In this document: one piece after another, positions 45,267 to 55,959 of the stretch
Position numbering within the stretch: the first letter of the stretch is position 1
Layout: every line of letters starts with the position of its first letter
DNA from: Cryptomeria japonica
Taxonomy: Eukaryota; Streptophyta; Pinopsida; Cupressales; Cupressaceae
DNA length: 64,000 nt
NCBI RefSeq assembly: GCF_030272615.1
Contig: NC_081412.1
Location: forward strand, 24,555,860 to 24,619,859
Direction of reading: 5' to 3'
Position numbers and translations under genes: made by a program
Notes under the pieces: generated by a model
What the model saw: the letters and a program-made list of their open reading frames with translations, nothing else
What the model was told of the DNA's origin: nothing
Database searches by the model: none

Positions 45267-47863
45267 TCAAGGAGGGGGCTGAGGAAGCGTCCCTGAAGTC
45301 GAAGGTTGGGATGTTGGTGTCTGGGCCGCCAGGCGGGTGCAGAGGTCATAAACCTGCTGAGTGCGTGCTGCCACATCCCGCTCCGCCACCAACACCTTCT
45401 CCAAAGCCGTCTTCACCATATGCGCAACTTCCAGCAACTCCTTCTCCTTGGTATCCGCGGACTCTGTCATACCGACCAACTGAGTCTGCAACAAACCCCG
45501 CTCTGTAGTAACAACATCCAACTCCTGCTGCACAAGGCTCCGCGCACTCTGCTCCTTCGACAGGCGGATGTCAACCGCAACCTTCTCTGCACGGGCTGTC
45601 TCAAGCTGTGCTAACAACTGCGTCCTCTCGACTACCCAAGAAGCCTGCTGTTTGGTGAGATCTCTCTCTATCTCTGTACGAGCAGCCTCGCGGACCGCGG
45701 ACTCATGCTGCGTCTGCCGCAGTGCATAGTAGGCATCCCTGTAAACCTGCTCAATCTGTCAGACGAGAGTAGTCACCCTACCCTCCACGACGGGCTGAGG
45801 CACACTCCAAGCCTCAAGCATTGCATCTGTCTGAATAGCTGGCCACCCCTGTGACTCAAAGCATGTGGCAAAAGCTGTCGAACAGCCTACCCGCATAAAC
45901 TGGAGGACCTGCTCTAATTCCTCCGCAACCTGCTGCAAAGCTCGCGTCTGAGCCGTTGCCACCACTCGCCGACCCCTCGTCACCATATCTGCTAAGTAAG
46001 CCTCAATGTCCTCCCCATCCTACCCCGAAGGCTAGGACCCCGATATAGGTGCAGACGGCTCGAGTGGGATCAAAACTGCTGCATCCTGCTGGCACCAAGG
46101 TGTCTTCTCTACCCCCGCCTGCTCCTGGATAGCAAGGATGACTTCTCCTATCTCCTGCCCTACTTCTGGTACCGGTGTCTCACCCGATGAATCCTCCAAG
46201 TCTACCACCTCCGTCAGAGGCTCTTGCCGAGGTGAGAGTACAACAGCTCCTACTGGTGGCATCACCGTCATCTGAAATCGCCGGGTCAGCCAACTCCCCA
46301 TAGCCACCACCGATGGATCCGTACTCGACACCTCCGGGCCTCTCTCCACCTCGAAAGTGTGTCTCTCCAGGGGCTCCTCCAACAAAGAGGTAGACACAGT
46401 CACTACTGCCTCGGATCCCACAACGTCCGCACCTGAGGCTCTGCGTCGATCACCTCCCTGTGCTCCTCTTCTGCCACTACTTGCTGCGGTGATCCACATG
46501 ACTCCGCCGTGCCTTCTGTGCGTGCCTCTATGGCCAGAGGCGGTCCCGCGGGTGGCGCACTAGCCTGCGGAGGTGGTACGATGGAAGGTGATGCCACCTG
46601 CTGCATTGGCCCAAGTGCAACGGGTGTGCGGCCTTCCCCAAAAGCTGGAATCGACGTGCCTCCCACTCCCGCGGATGACCTCACAAGTGTGCCAAGTGGT
46701 AGTGAGGGTGGCGCAAACAAGACTCGCTCCCCCGCGGGCTCCATCCTCCCCTCTTCTGTCGCCCTACTGCTACTATCCTCCGTCGAATCTTCTTCCTCCG
46801 AAGTCTCTTTGCTGCTGGAAGTCTCTCTTCCACTATCAGGTTCTGCTGAGGGGGTCTCTACTATCCTTTTCCGTTTCGTGGAAGAATGGCCAATGTCAAG
46901 GTGCCTCCAATGCATGATAGGAGGCTCACCTACAGCCAATGGTCTCTGCGGCTGTATCTCCAATTCTGCCTTCGGTACTACTTCTCGCGTGGCCTCCAGA
47001 AACAATTTGATGGCATAGTGGGGCATGTAAAACGTGCGATGCTCCATCCTCAAGAACTCGCACATCCACTCTGATAACAATGTAGCCCAATCATACACAA
47101 TGCCATTCAGAAGTTCATTCATCAATATGATCTGCGGTAGAGCGATATCCGATGCCCTACCAGACCCTGTCAACCTGCTCTTGAGGACGTCCATTATGCA
47201 CCGCCAATGGCCCTCTGCAACAAAAGACCTACGCATCCCACGGCTCTTCGTGGCATCAACAATGCTCTCCAATTCTGCTGTGGTCAAGTCTCGGGATACT
47301 CTTTTAATCCAATATTCTTTTTCCTCCTGCGTCATCTTCTTAGCTTTCAATTCCACTTTCTTGCCATGCACTCCTGGAATGCCAAACACCCTCGTGAAAT
47401 CTGCCGGTTTGAAGGATATCGTGATATCCTTCCCAAGGTACTCAAAAGTACTCATCCGTGAATGGCTATCAAAGGTATTAACCATGAACCGTAGTGCTCC
47501 CTCGTACTCACGGATAGAAAACACAGGCATTTGGACGACCCACTCCACTCCTACTTTCCGAAGGCTCTTCTTCACCAAATCATCATCTGGTGTATCCTGC
47601 CACCACTTCCTGCATTCGGACCCATTCAATCCCTCAAAGGTGATATTATGCGGGGTCAATGCGTTCTTCCCTCGTGTGGCATGCTGCTATGGTGTCTTTC
47701 TCTTCTGCTTGGCGTGCATTGTGCTACCAGCTATGCGAACACCCGAAGGAAGAACTTGCGTCTCCTTATTTCTATGGCTGCTATCCTGCAACTGTTTTTT
47801 CCAATTCCTTTTTCCTGTAGACTCCATTAATTTCCTCTCTAAATGATTCTTGATTTTAGCCAT
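45267..47863 (-). pseudogene. Env-position third gene: mobile-domain-like N-terminus, disordered linker, coiled coil
   Basis: Probable start is ATG 47,863. The frame runs with a TAG at 47,689 to 46,403, shifts frame once near 46,430-46,500, then continues to 45,267 with two TAGs (~46,035, ~46,023) and one TGA (45,759), ~860 codons in all. Residues 1-60 are basic (Lys-Arg-Asn-Trp-Lys-Lys; Lys-Gln-Lys-Arg-Lys), possibly a nuclear signal. About 70-330 is a helical domain like plant mobile-domain proteins, with Phe-Gly-Ile-Pro and Tyr-Asp-Trp-Ala ... Glu-His-Arg-Thr-Phe-Tyr-Met. A Ser/Glu/Pro-rich linker follows, then ~250 residues of coiled coil and a Pro-rich end. No signal peptide or transmembrane helix is visible, so this is not a typical envelope protein. 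Function unknown. Confidence 0.75.
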
Positions 47864-48579
47864 GTCGTTGCAAAAGCCGCTAACTACCTTCGGGCAGCTA
47901 AGACTGTGCGGAGGTGATCCCTTGTATGTGCCTGTGCTTTGGGCGTGCGGTAGACACCGGGAGGAGCCAACCCAAGCTTGTTGCTGTGGACTTGTTTTAT
48001 GTCTACGTGCCCACCGCACGGTAGACTTTGTTTGTGGCTTTGCGCTGCCTGTCTGTGGTATATGTGCGGTGCGTTTTGTTTTATTGACCACACGGTGTTT
48101 TCAGAATCACAGAAATATCAAGCCCCAGGTCCAGTATGTTGACAAAAACTATCAATAAGACAATACATATCTTTTCTCAGAACCGGGAAGATGAAATCAA
48201 AAAAAATCGCAAGCAATTTAACTGTATGACTTCTGGAAACGGGCACAGGCACCGCGACCACCGAACTTCTTGGGCTCGCAACGGCGGGGATCAGCGACGA
48301 GCAATGTGCGGTGTGCGGCGTGGTTCTTTTTTTTCCTTGCGCGGCGTGGTGGCTTGTCAGTGTGCGGCGTTTTACACTTGCGCGGCGTGGCGTGGTGGTT
48401 ATGTTCATCGACTGCTTTGTGCGGCGTTTATATTTCCGTGGGGTTCGGTGGGGGTTATAGGTGGTGCGGTGGACACCGCACGGTGGTCCCACCGCGTGGT
48501 GGTCACCGCACGATGGTTCCACCGCACGGTGGTTCCACCGCGTGGTGGTCACTGCACGGTGGACCCCAAGTTTTTTTTT

Positions 48580-48612
<33 letters not shown>

Positions 48613-48618
48613 ATTTTT
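47864..48618. other. Spacer between pol and third gene, GCGG-rich
   Basis: Non-coding. Contains repeated GTGCGGCG(T/G)-type words (48,300-48,425), the palindrome array below, and a 17-T run followed by (ATTT)n at 48,571-48,619. Because it lies between the pol stop and the third gene, it could hold a splice acceptor or internal promoter for that gene. Confidence 0.5.
48461..48563. repeat. Short palindrome array, ~16-bp units (CCACCGCACGGTGG type)
   Basis: Six head-to-tail units. 48,519-48,532 is an exact palindrome CCACCG-CA-CGGTGG. Neighbours are CCACCGCGTGGTGG and CACCGCACGATGG variants. CpG-rich, unlike the adjoining T-run. Confidence 0.85.
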
Positions 48619-51600
48619 TCAATTGTCGAGCTGCTTGCTTGCCTCCAGCCTCTGATGATATACTTTAAGTTTTGAGCCATTGACAACCTCCAGAATTTCT
48701 TGTCCGTTGAGGGTCCAGAGTTTGACGGACCCGTTTGCTACGACCTCTCAGACCCTGTAGGGGCCTAACCACTTGACCTTGAACTTGCCAGGCTTAATCT
48801 CGTTTCGTCCATTATATTTCAAGACTAACTGCCCTGGGGTGAACCTCGCCCACCGAATGTGTTGGTCGTGCCAATGATTCCTTCGTTGTTGGGCCACGTC
48901 TATCACCCATTGTGCCATTAGCCTTCGTTCATCGAGTTTGTTTAGGGCATACAGGCGCTCCCTTAGGCTCTCCATATCGCCAAGTTTATTCTCAATAGCA
49001 ATTTGGAGACTTGGCACCATGAACTCCATCGGTACTACCGCTTCCTGTCCGTACATTAATTGAAATGGTGTCTGGCTCGTCGTTACTTTGTAGGTGGTGC
49101 AGTATGCCCATAACACCGACGGTAGTCGCTCCTCCCAATCTTCCTTTTCTACCCCACACGACTTATAGATGACCGAAACCAGAATCTTGTTGGTCGCCTT
49201 CGCTTGACCATTGGCCCTCGGATAATACGGACTGGACAAGGAGTGAAAAATTTTGAACTTCGTCGTAAGGAGTCTCACCACATGGTTCACAAAATGACCT
49301 CCTCTGTCACTGGTTATCTGAAGCGGAATTCCATATCTCGTGATAATTTGTTCATAAATAAATCTGGCTGTACTCACCGCGGTGTTATTGGGTAGGGCCC
49401 GTGCTTCGACCCATTTTGTCAAGTATTCCGTAGCTACCACAATGTATGTACATCGTCGCGGTCTGCTAACTTTTAAAGGCCCCACAAAATCAAGCCCCCA
49501 ACGTTCGAATAACTCTTGTGCCGCTGAAGGGTTTAATGGCATGAAGTCTCGTTTTAGTGGTTTTCCGGCCCTCTAGCATGTATCACAGCTTCCGACCCAT
49601 TCTCTGGTGTCGCTGTGTAGAGTCGGCCACCATAGTCCGGCTAACAGTACTTTCTTGGCTGTCGTGTCCGGCCCCATATGACCTCCTGCGGGTCCTTCGT
49701 GTGCTTCCTTCAAAATCCCCGGTATCTCTTCCTCCATCACGCATTGGCGGAGTACTTGATCTGTCCCCATTTTGTAAAGGAGTCCATTGATCAGTTGGAA
49801 CGTTCGGCTCCTTAGGACCAATTTGTGTCATTCCCCTGGTGGCATGTCCCAAGGGAACTGGGACGTCGATAGGTACTCGCCAATACGAGTGTACCAGGAT
49901 GGTAAAACCGCAATCCGGAATAAGTGCGCATCCGAAAAATCATCATTCACCCCCTCCGCTCGTTCTCCCGACTTGACTCGTGACAGTTGGTCAGCGATCA
50001 CATGGCTCTTCCTTGGCCGTACTATAATGTTGAATGTGAATTCTTGCAGTAATAACAGCCACCGACTCACCCGTCCTTGAATACTAGGTTTATTCACCAA
50101 GTACATCAAAGCTTGGTGGTCTACATAGAAGGTGAAGGGTGTCGCCAACAAATAATGCCGGAACTTCTGTACTGTATAAACCATGCCGAGCGCTTCCTGT
50201 TCAGTTGTACTGTAATTCCTCTCAGCTTTCGAGAGTAGTCTACTGGCGAAGTAGACCGGGTGATCCAACCCATGATCCCCAACTTGTGCTAATGTTGCAC
50301 CTATTGCATAGTTGGAGGCGTCGACGTGCACATGAAATTCTCTGTCCCAGTTTGGGTAGGCCAATATTGGTGCCGCCAATAGTCGTGATTTCAATTCCTC
50401 GAAGGATTCCGACTGCGCCGTTCCCCATACGTACGGTTCCCCTTTTCTTGTGAGGTTATCCAGGGGGTAAGATATTTGGGAGAAATTTTTTATAAACCTT
50501 TGGTAATATCTGATGTGTCCCAAAAAAGATTTTACCTCGGAGACATCCTGTGGGGGTTCCATCTCTACAATCACCCGAACTTTATCCAGGTTTGTTTTAA
50601 GTCCCGCTTTACACACTATGTGTCCGAGTAGTCTACCCTGAGGTACCATGAATCTGCATTTCTTAGGGTTCAGTGCGAGTCGTGCTCTTCGGCACCTGTC
50701 CATACATTCTTCGAGTGCCTTCAGATGCGTCTCCTCCCCACTGTAGATGGACCAATCATCCAGGAACGCCTTGAAGTTACCCACAGACATTTTATAAAAA
50801 ATGTGGAGAATTATTCGTTGGAACGTTGCCGGAGCATTGCAGAGACCGAAGGGCATCCGGTTGTAAGCATATACTCCGTCCTCCACCACAAATGTCATCT
50901 TCAGCGTATCTTCCTTCGCTATTGATATCTGATTATAGCCGGAAAATCCATCCATAAATGAATAGATTTCATGGCCGGCCACCTCTTCAAGAATAGAGTC
51001 TGTGAATGGTATGGGAAATGGATCTTTGATGGTAACTGCATTGAGTTGCTGGAAGTCGACACAAATCCGGATCTCGTTACCATCCTTTTTGAGAGATATT
51101 ACGATGGGGGATACCCATTCGCTATTCTGCACCCTAAAGATAATCTTGGCCTCCAACATTCGTTCAATCTCTTTTTGTACTTTTGCAGCATAGTTTTTAT
51201 TCATCTTGTACGGTCGCTGCCGTACTGGTACTGCGCCTGGTACCAACATAATATGATGAACACATAACTCCGGTGGGACTCCCTTCAAATCCTTATAAGT
51301 CCATGCGAATACATCTTTGTACTCGGTGAAAATCTTGAATGCGGCCGTTTTCAGCACTGGGTTCCAATCATCTCCTACCAGAATGATTTTCTTATCCGTC
51401 TCCGTACCTAGATTCAAAGGTTTCAGCGTCGGTTCTTCATACTTCATGGCCTCCTTGTTTCTAAATTGATGTGCGGGTACGGTGTCCATTGTAGCTTCTC
51501 CTTCCTTATACTCCCCGTATTCTGGAGGATATTGATCTGGCTCCTCTCCTTCGACGCTTAATACGTTACAGGAGGGTGAGAACATCTCATAGTCCTCCTG

Positions 51601-54142
51601 TTGCCAATGGAACAATCCATTTAGTGAATCTGTGTCATCCTCCGAACAGCAACCTCCGATTTTTAATATGCCTTCGGCATCTGGGTCCATCCCCTCTCTC
51701 CCTTCGTCTCGTGGGTCATTTTCCCTCTCGGATTCAGATCCCGAGGAAGAGGCAAGTTCCTCGCTCACCAACTGCATCCGGAGATCAATAGTGAATTTCT
51801 TGCTTCTGCTCTCCATCGAGAGTGTATTCCATTTCTAGTTGTGGTTTTCTTTCGCTGCCACCAACCATCCTCTTCCAAGTATGGCGTCATACCCTTTTTG
51901 TTTCAATGGAATGACCACGAAGTCGAGTACAAAAGGTTGTGCACCCACGGTGACTTGCTGTGCCATCAACATGCCGAGGGGTTTAATCCCGTGCTGGTCT
52001 GCACCTAGCAGATTAAACGTAGGTGGCCACAAAGTGGGCTTTCCTAGCTTTTTCCATGTGTTCTCCGGAAGGACATTTACTCCGGAACCGCCGTCTACTA
52101 TAGTATCCGTCAGGATGGTGCCCAGGATGCCCATCTCCACCACGGCTGGGTGTCGGCCATTGTTGACGGTAAGTACAACTGGATTTGTTGCCGAGCTTCC
52201 TAGTATGGGAGTGTCCATGTCTCTCGGTTTGGGTTTATCAACCTTTGTGCCCAACAGCACTGTCCCCAATTGCGGTATGGTGTGTAGGAGGTCTTCCAGT
52301 TTCACAGGTACCTCCATTTGGAGCATCTGCCGTACAATGTTCCTCTCCGCGTCTGTGCAGTAGGGTCCAGATGGGTCGTGTGTCTCTCCCTGTTGGGCTT
52401 TCATGGCCCTTTCTATTTCCTCCCTTGCCTCCATCATTCTTTGCTTCTTCGTGCGGGGATGGGGGTATCGGGCTTCCTTTTCCTGCCCTCGGGTAAGAGC
52501 AAGGATGGCTTCTTTACCCCGTGTGTTGCCTTCGATATCAATCAGATTGGCCCCTAGGCCAGACTTTGGACAATCGACATCTTCATGGTCACCGGGGCCA
52601 CACCACCGACATAGCTTTTGAGCGGTGTCATTGTTATTACACTCTCGTGCGTAATGACCCCATTGATTGCAAGCCCTACATTGAATCATCGGGCGTCCCT
52701 TTGCATCGTATTGGACCCTGTTTCTGGTGGAATTATTATTATTCCCCCGTCCGCCTCGTCGGTTTCCTCGGTAGCCTCCGGAAGATGCATTATTGTTTGA
52801 ATCCGATGTGGAGGGCTGCTCATGTGCAAAGAGCACTTGCTGGTTACGTGCCTTCAGATTGTATGGGCATTCCTTCGTAGAATGTCCCATGATTTGGCAG
52901 ATGTCACAGAATGCCTTCTTGGGACAGGCACCCTTTGTGTGGCTGCTCTCCTTACAATCCTTGCACCACAGTTCATCATCCTTGCTTGTGGCCCCCTTCA
53001 TTGTCTTAAACTCTTTTAACATCCGTTCCATATCCTTCTGAAGGGCCGTGACTTTCTTCTTCGGCTTCTCATCACTGCTACTCTCTTCTTCCGACGTATC
53101 ATCTTTAGAGGATGACGAAGATCTATTCTTCTTCTTTTTGGCCGTCTTATTTTCACTTTCCAAGTCCATGGCCCGGTTGTATGCATCATCGTAGGATGTC
53201 GGAGGCACAATTTTCATCTTTCGTCGTAGCTTAGGGTTCAGACCCTCGACAAACCACCGCTTCTTTAACCCATCAACCGGTTGGCTTTCCATCTTTCTGA
53301 CTAATTCCTTTAGCCGTCGGCCATATGCCCATACGGTCTCCTTCTTTCCTTGCTTTGTTCCATAGATTTCCGAGACTATCTCATTATCATCTCGGAGAAG
53401 CCGAAATTCCTTCTCGAATGCTTTCTTCAATTCATCCCACATAGTTACCCCGATTTTATCCAAGTCTGAATACCAGTCAATAGCCACTCCTCTCAGTATG
53501 GTGGGGAACTGCTTCATCCATTCATCCTGGTCAGTCACCCCGTTGGCTGTCCAGATGGTTTCGCAGGTACGGCAATGCCGTGCGGGATCATCTTTGCTAT
53601 CCTCGTTGAATTTTGGCAACTTCTGTTTGGTCGCCATTGATGGGAGTCGTCCACTTGGAGGTGGTTGTGGCTGTGTCTACCCTCCGGCGCTGCTCCCTCC
53701 GATGCCGCTAATGTCTCTTGTGGTGGTGACCAAAGGTACGGTGTTCTGCCTTGTACCTACCGTGCGGTTAGCTTCCCCTTCGCCGTCACCCGTGCCCGGC
53801 TCCCTTCGGTGATCCTCCCTTTGTGGCATGAGAGATAAGTTTTTGAACCGATCTCGAGTCTCTTCAACTAGTTCTCTCCGTAACCTAGTTTCCTCCAGAA
53901 ACTCTTCGAGGCTTCTAGCTCTACAGTAGTCTGGCGACACGTAGAAATTCCCCTCAGCTTCTGCACCTTCCGTGACACCTCCTTGGTTCCCTTTCTGGCA
54001 ACCCTTCGACAAGTCGTCCTTCGGCAAGTTGCCTTAGCCTCCGTCTACGTTCTACACGTTGTTCCAGAATCAAAGCCTTCTGCGCAGCCTCCCACTCGTC
54101 GGTTTCTAATTTCTTATTTCTGTCTTTATTCAATAAATTGGG
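48619..54142 (-). pseudogene. gag-pol of the Gypsy element: Gag, protease, RT, RNase H, integrase
   Basis: A single frame from ~54,027 (a coiled-coil N-terminus in another frame begins ~54,142) to TGA at 48,621-48,619, with stops TAG 53,679, TAG 51,837, TGA 49,830, TAG 49,575 and TGA 48,750. Gag core 53,637-53,150; three Cys/His knuckles (~52,960, ~52,900 and ~52,680, the last Cys-x2-Cys-x4-His-x4-Cys) plus a further Cys cluster. Protease Val-Asp-Gly-Gly-Ser-Gly (~52,090). RT: Arg-Met-Pro-Phe-Gly-Leu-Cys-Asn-Ala-Pro, Phe-Leu-Asp-Asp-Trp (~50,760). RNase H: His-Val-Asp-Ala-Ser, Thr-Glu-Gln-Glu-Ala, Tyr-Val-Asp-His-Gln. Integrase: His ... Gly-Gly-His ... Cys-Asp-Thr-Cys, Leu-Asp-Phe-Val-Gly, Thr-Ser-Asp-Arg-Gly, then Ala-Asn-Gly-Gln-Ala-Lys where the catalytic Glu should be. 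No chromodomain. Confidence 0.92.
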
Positions 54143-54280
54143 CATTAATTGTGGTACAATTTCATGTTTCACAACACATAAACAAAAACACAACACGTCT
54201 TTATTAATTCATTCTTTTGTATACAATCAATATAATTCTTCTGCTTCTAACAGTGTTCTTTATTTCTCTCCCTTCACAAT

Positions 54281-54652
54281 TTAAGGATTATTTGTCCTTC
54301 GTCGGTCTTCCCTATGTCCGTCATCCTGGCACTCATGAAATTCTCGTAAGATTTGCTGTCGTCGGTTCTCACGGTAGGTGTCTTCTCTGCGGTTTTGAAG
54401 AGCCAAAAATGCTTGAGCCAGAAGGTTAGGCAAATTGCTCATTAACCGATTCACCGCCGGGCTTACACCAAGCGCGCTCCACACAACATCCTCTGGAACA
54501 GCCTCAATGGTGGCTTCCCTCCGTACGTGTGTTTCGATGGCCGCTTGAAGGATGCAAGAGAAATCTTTTGTGAGTGCTCGTTCTCCTTCGAACAGTTCTT
54601 GGTGATCCTCGTCAGGGTTACTGCTCATCCCCTCGGGCAATGGTTGTCCCAT
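54281..54652 (-). CDS. Leader ORF between primer site and gag (123 codons)
   Basis: ATG at 54,652, about 50 bp after the primer site, opens an uninterrupted 123-codon frame (Met-Gly-Gln-Pro-Leu-Pro-Glu-Gly ...). It is acidic, then helical and Arg-rich, and stops at 54,281. It lies 5' of gag in a different frame. It may be a separate leader gene or the true N-terminus of Gag after a frameshift. No domain recognised. Confidence 0.5.
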   Translation of the reverse strand: MGQPLPEGMSSNPDEDHQELFEGERALTKDFSCILQAAIETHVRREATIEAVPEDVVWSALGVSPAVNRLMSNLPNLLAQAFLALQNRREDTYRENRRQQILREFHECQDDGHREDRRRTNNP

Positions 54653-54698
54653 TATCCCTGTGCCATGTAGTATATTCCCATCCCTCCTGAAATAATTT

Positions 54699-54712
54699 CG
54701 GCAACGGCGCCA
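54699..54712 (-). promoter_or_regulatory. Primer-binding site, tRNA-Asp
   Basis: On the minus strand TGGCGCCGTTGCCG, two bases after the 5' LTR. It matches the 14 terminal bases (with CCA) of plant tRNA-Asp(GUC), the primer known for Athila-type elements. Confidence 0.9.
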
Positions 54713-54714
54713 AA

Positions 54715-54992
54715 TGTTTACCTTACTGGGTAAACAGGAAGAATACAGAACTCGAACAACAAGGCACAATGCAAATACAAAGGAAGTACCAGAATAAGTT
54801 TGCCATTAATGTCAAAAGATGTTCATATTATAATCTGTCGTCAACATTACCTGTCCTCCAACACCCGGAGGTGGTACAATATATGACAGCCGAAGGGGTG
54901 CGACACAACTGTCGCGACTCCAACTACCTACCCGTCGGCTAACTGACTATCAATAATTAACATTACTAAACTATACATTTTTTCCGATAACA
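54715..54992 (-). repeat. 5' LTR of the Gypsy element (278 bp)
   Basis: Partner of 44,910-45,187, same length, four visible differences. TATA-like and polyadenylation signals are not obvious in so short an LTR. Confidence 0.95.
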
Positions 54993-55856
54993 TCGGTGGT
55001 GCTTCAAGTGCAAACCTTTCTGGTGGTGAAGGAAACTTGTGCTGATTCTTTGTGGCATAATTAGAAATATTATTCAGAGAGGTCCTTCTCGAGTCATTTT
55101 TGTAATCAATGGTGAAAAATGATCCTTGAGATATTTGCTTCTTGAGAGCTAATATTTCATTAGACAACCTTTTCATCATAGGAACTTTGGTACTCGATGA
55201 AAATGATTCCAATTTTTTTTTTTTTTTTCCTTTGGACATATTTGGATCGTTCTTGATCTTCCCAATGAGAGTTATATCATCTTCAACCTCTACTACCAGA
55301 GCTTGTGTAGTTGCAAGGTATCTTAGAACTGCTCTTCTTAAGAAGAAACTCGTCTCAGGCAATTGAGCGTTGATGAAGAAGCACTTCAAATTTTCAGCGA
55401 TGGGCAGAGCCACCATTGGAATTATTTTAGACAACTTGTTGAATTTAGCCACAAACTCCTGCATGAGTTCTTGTGGCTCTTTTTTCATTTGGGTAAGTTG
55501 TACTAGCAATGGATGAGCATCTTTTGTGGGTTTGAACCTCTCTTCGAACTTTATTTTGAGTGTCTGTCAATTGGTGATGGTTTCAGGCATTAGGTGGTAG
55601 AACCAATCTACAGCAACACTTTGAAGTGTTTCAATAAATGATATTATTGAAGCATCTTCATGTTCTACATCGAGAACACGACATGCAATATAAAATGTAG
55701 CAATATGTTCATCTGGATGTTGCTTTCCATCTCCATAAAACTTTGGAATATTCTTTTGTGAACCTTGAGGAAGATCATGTAGAGGTGGTGTCAAATTTAA
55801 AAGACCAAAAGTGTGTCCCCTTGGACCTTGAGCAACTATTCTACCATGAAATGTAG
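54993..55856 (-). pseudogene. Old gag gene, upstream part (split by the Gypsy insertion)
   Basis: The minus frame from ~55,856 reads a retroelement Gag: Pro-Lys-Phe-Tyr-Gly-Asp-Gly ... Ala-Val-Asp-Trp-Phe-Tyr ... then a TGA at 55,567 where Gag proteins have the Trp of a W-x-x-L-K-x-x-F-E-E-R-F block. It continues through Phe-Val-Ala-Lys-Phe-Asn-Lys-Leu and a Lys-rich stretch to Phe-Ala-Leu-Glu-Ala-Pro-Pro, where the younger Gypsy cuts in. Removing the Gypsy with one target copy restores the frame into 44,909. The gene lies just after the tRNA-Arg-type primer site at 55,938-55,955. Confidence 0.8.
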
Positions 55857-55937
55857 ATCAACAATAAAGAAAATATCAATAATAAGAGATTGGTATGCTT
55901 CAACTAAAAGCGTGAGGTGCTTGGTTGCGTATTTGTG

Positions 55938-55955
55938 TCCCCACCAGAGTCGCCA
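55938..55955 (-). promoter_or_regulatory. Primer-binding site of the old element (tRNA-Arg type)
   Basis: On the minus strand TGGCGACTCTGGTGGGGA, four bases after the LTR. TGGCGACTC-type sites complementary to tRNA-Arg are known from Tat/Ogre-like plant Gypsy elements; the tRNA assignment is from memory of that group. Confidence 0.65.
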
Positions 55956-55959
55956 AAAA

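Larger units (their letters stand above)
44910..54992 (-). mobile_element. Complete Ty3/Gypsy element without chromodomain, 10,083 bp, with env-position gene
   Basis: Both 278-bp LTRs (44,910-45,187 and 54,715-54,992) begin TG and end CA on either strand. They are flanked by TTGGT (44,905-44,909) and TCGGT (54,993-54,997), a 5-bp duplication with one change. Minus-strand order: 5' LTR, tRNA-Asp primer site, leader ORF, gag-pro-RT-RH-IN in one frame, palindrome array, large third gene, purine tract, 3' LTR. The LTRs differ at only four positions that I can see (all transitions), so this is the youngest insertion here. The gene order, tRNA-Asp site and third gene point to the Tat/Athila side of Gypsy; the exact clade is not determined. 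Confidence 0.93.

Noticed and set aside
46509-47846. Plus-strand frames of 169-270 codons opposite the third gene
   Set aside because: Antisense shadows of the GC-rich minus-strand gene, which shows the domain order and decay pattern of a real retroelement gene.
45267-47863. Reading the third gene as a retroviral-type envelope protein
   Set aside because: No signal peptide, no transmembrane helix, no Cys-rich surface pattern; a mobile-domain-like region and coiled coil instead.
48118-48675. Frames of 132-179 codons across the pol/third-gene spacer
   Set aside because: Driven by GCGG/CACCG repeats and the poly-T run; low complexity on both strands.
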